The position numbers were made by a program, and so were the translations under genes. DNA of 7,997 bases. It comes from Methanocorpusculaceae archaeon UBA456. GTDB taxonomy: Archaea > Halobacteriota > Methanomicrobia > Methanomicrobiales > Methanocorpusculaceae. Of the stretch, positions 7,099 to 7,997 are shown one piece after another (the stretch's first letter is position 1; every line of letters begins with the position of its first letter). The stretch is from assembly GCA_002496395.1 (NCBI GenBank), contig DAJQ01000003.1, forward strand, positions 1 to 7,997, in the 5' to 3' direction. The notes beneath the pieces were generated by a model. That model saw only the letters and a list, made by a program, of their open reading frames with translations, searched no databases and was not told the DNA's origin.

Positions 7099-7127
7099 TC
7101 ATCAGATGTTTCATCAGATATTATCTG
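7099..7127. promoter_or_regulatory. Direct repeat and 13-bp palindrome in the BMP/lipoprotein divergent region
   Basis: TCATCAGAT occurs at 7099-7107 and again at 7111-7119. The second copy runs into CAGATATTATCTG (7115-7127), a perfect palindrome around a central T. The core also resembles a TATA element in both directions (GATATTATC and GATAATATC). It lies 71 bp before the lipoprotein ATG and about 50 bp before the BMP start at 7066. A shared operator or promoter core for both genes is possible. No regulator can be named. Confidence 0.4.
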
Positions 7128-7197
7128 CGGGAATTGTCAGGCACCTTCACAGGGTAGATCAACAGTCTTTTCTAACAGGGATCCCACATCTACCTCT

Positions 7198-7932
7198 ATG
7201 CGAATCTCCATCCCTGCTCTCCTCTGCATTGCGCTCCTCATAACCGCCGGGTGCACAGGCTCCCCGGAATCATCTGACTCTTACAAGAGCCGGTACCAGT
7301 ATGATCTCGATATCTGCTTCACCGAACCGCTCTATAATGTGACACTCCTCCTCCCCTACCCGGCACCAGGCTTCGATCCCCTCCTCTCCGATCTCCATGG
7401 CCTGCCCGATGGCTCTTCGGCTGAGATCATCACCGTCGATGATACGCCCTTCCTCTCGCTCAGAGCAGAAGAGATGATTCCCCGGTACCATGGGATGCCG
7501 ATTGCAATTGATCCGGGCGAGGAGAACCTGCCTCCCACGGTTCCTCCCTCGGATCGCTACAGCGAAGAGACTCCGATCCTAAGGCCCATCTCCGTTCGGA
7601 TCCAGTATGATCCCGGCAGGACAATTCAGACGAAGCATCCGCAAGAGACCGAACCGCTCCTTCCTCACACACCCTCTGAAGGTGGATGCAGCATACTGGG
7701 TTTGCAGGGGGAGCCCTGCACTGCAATCACCAGCCATGTGTATCTCTCCTATGATTCCTCTCCGGATACGAGCGTCGAGGTATGGGTTCGTTTCTCAGGC
7801 AGCAACGAATGGTGGAACTTCGGGTGGACCGGAAACAGCTACACCCAGCTCAGCTCAATCCAGCTCACTGGCCCGCATGATGGATGGAGTGAGATGCACG
7901 GAGATATGGTGGTTGGGTCGGGGAGGTACTGA
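7198..7932 (+). CDS. Putative archaeal surface lipoprotein of unknown function
   Basis: This 244-residue protein is probably exported and anchored outside the membrane by a lipid on C19. The N-terminus MRISIPALLCIALLITAGC has a basic n-region, a hydrophobic core and the lipobox ITAGC. That fixes the start at 7198, since the upstream in-frame ATG at 7087 would put 37 polar residues before the signal. The mature part is rich in proline, serine and acidic residues at 20-160. It contains an N-glycosylation sequon (NVT, 47-49) and the proline-acid stretches IDPGEENLPPTVPPSDRYSE and ETPILRPISV. C164 and C174 could form a disulfide. The end, VEVWVRFSGSNEWWNFGW (193-210) then LTGPHDGWSEMHGDMVVGSG, looks like a compact beta-rich domain. 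From memory, similar lipoproteins of unknown role occur in other methanogens, but I cannot name a family. No clear ribosome binding site precedes it. It diverges from the BMP gene and shares its intergenic region. Confidence 0.82.
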   Translation: MRISIPALLCIALLITAGCTGSPESSDSYKSRYQYDLDICFTEPLYNVTLLLPYPAPGFDPLLSDLHGLPDGSSAEIITVDDTPFLSLRAEEMIPRYHGMPIAIDPGEENLPPTVPPSDRYSEETPILRPISVRIQYDPGRTIQTKHPQETEPLLPHTPSEGGCSILGLQGEPCTAITSHVYLSYDSSPDTSVEVWVRFSGSNEWWNFGWTGNSYTQLSSIQLTGPHDGWSEMHGDMVVGSGRY

Positions 7933-7997
7933 TCATCCCTCCGGCAGACCCTCCTCACCTCCTCTTTCTGAAAACTGGTTCTTCTCCATATTTCTGA

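Noticed and set aside
7087..7197. Longer N-terminus for the lipoprotein, starting at the ATG at 7087
   Set aside because: It would place 37 polar residues before a complete lipoprotein signal peptide and would overlap the BMP promoter region. The start at 7198 fits the lipobox.

Overview
The window looks like chromosomal DNA of a euryarchaeal methanogen, most likely a member of Methanomicrobiales or a close relative. This is an inference from gene style. It holds a very large soluble receiver/multi-PAS sensor kinase with the S-S-I-T-R-H-D-I type H-box common in those genomes, archaeal TATA elements placed about 27 bp before start codons, and an IS1182-type transposase. It also has a BMP-family binding protein and a lipobox-bearing archaeal surface protein. 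No rRNA, tRNA or CRISPR array was seen, and no gene can be named with a standard symbol.

Layout. (1) Bases 1 to about 757 are the left part of an insertion sequence. Its transposase (minus strand) is open to the window edge, so only the N-terminal 225 residues are visible. (2) Bases 734-3565 (minus) encode a receiver domain, six PAS domains and an H-box, and then stop abruptly next to the IS. The kinase appears to have been cut by the insertion and has no ATPase domain. (3) Bases 3566-3828 form a divergent promoter region with TATA-like elements, a hairpin-capable inverted repeat and a weak candidate small ORF. (4) Bases 3829-5953 (plus) are a two-gene ABC-2 type exporter, an ATPase and a 12-TM permease whose genes overlap by 8 nt. 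(5) Bases 5954-6081 are a 128-bp gap between convergent genes with no recognisable gene and no strong terminator. (6) Bases 6082-7066 (minus) are a BMP/PnrA-like extracytoplasmic binding protein broken by an apparent +1 frameshift near 6826. (7) Bases 7067-7197 are a divergent intergenic region with a direct repeat and a perfect 13-bp palindrome. (8) Bases 7198-7932 (plus) encode a 244-residue lipoprotein of unknown function. (9) Bases 7933-7997 hold nothing I can recognise.

Functionally, the region combines a decayed sensory locus (IS-truncated kinase, frameshifted binding protein) with one intact exporter operon and one intact lipoprotein gene. I do not see a clear new multi-gene system. 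The most useful leads are the reconstructable IS disruption of the kinase, the cysteine-motif PAS pair, the frameshifted BMP gene and the palindromic site in the BMP/lipoprotein promoter region.
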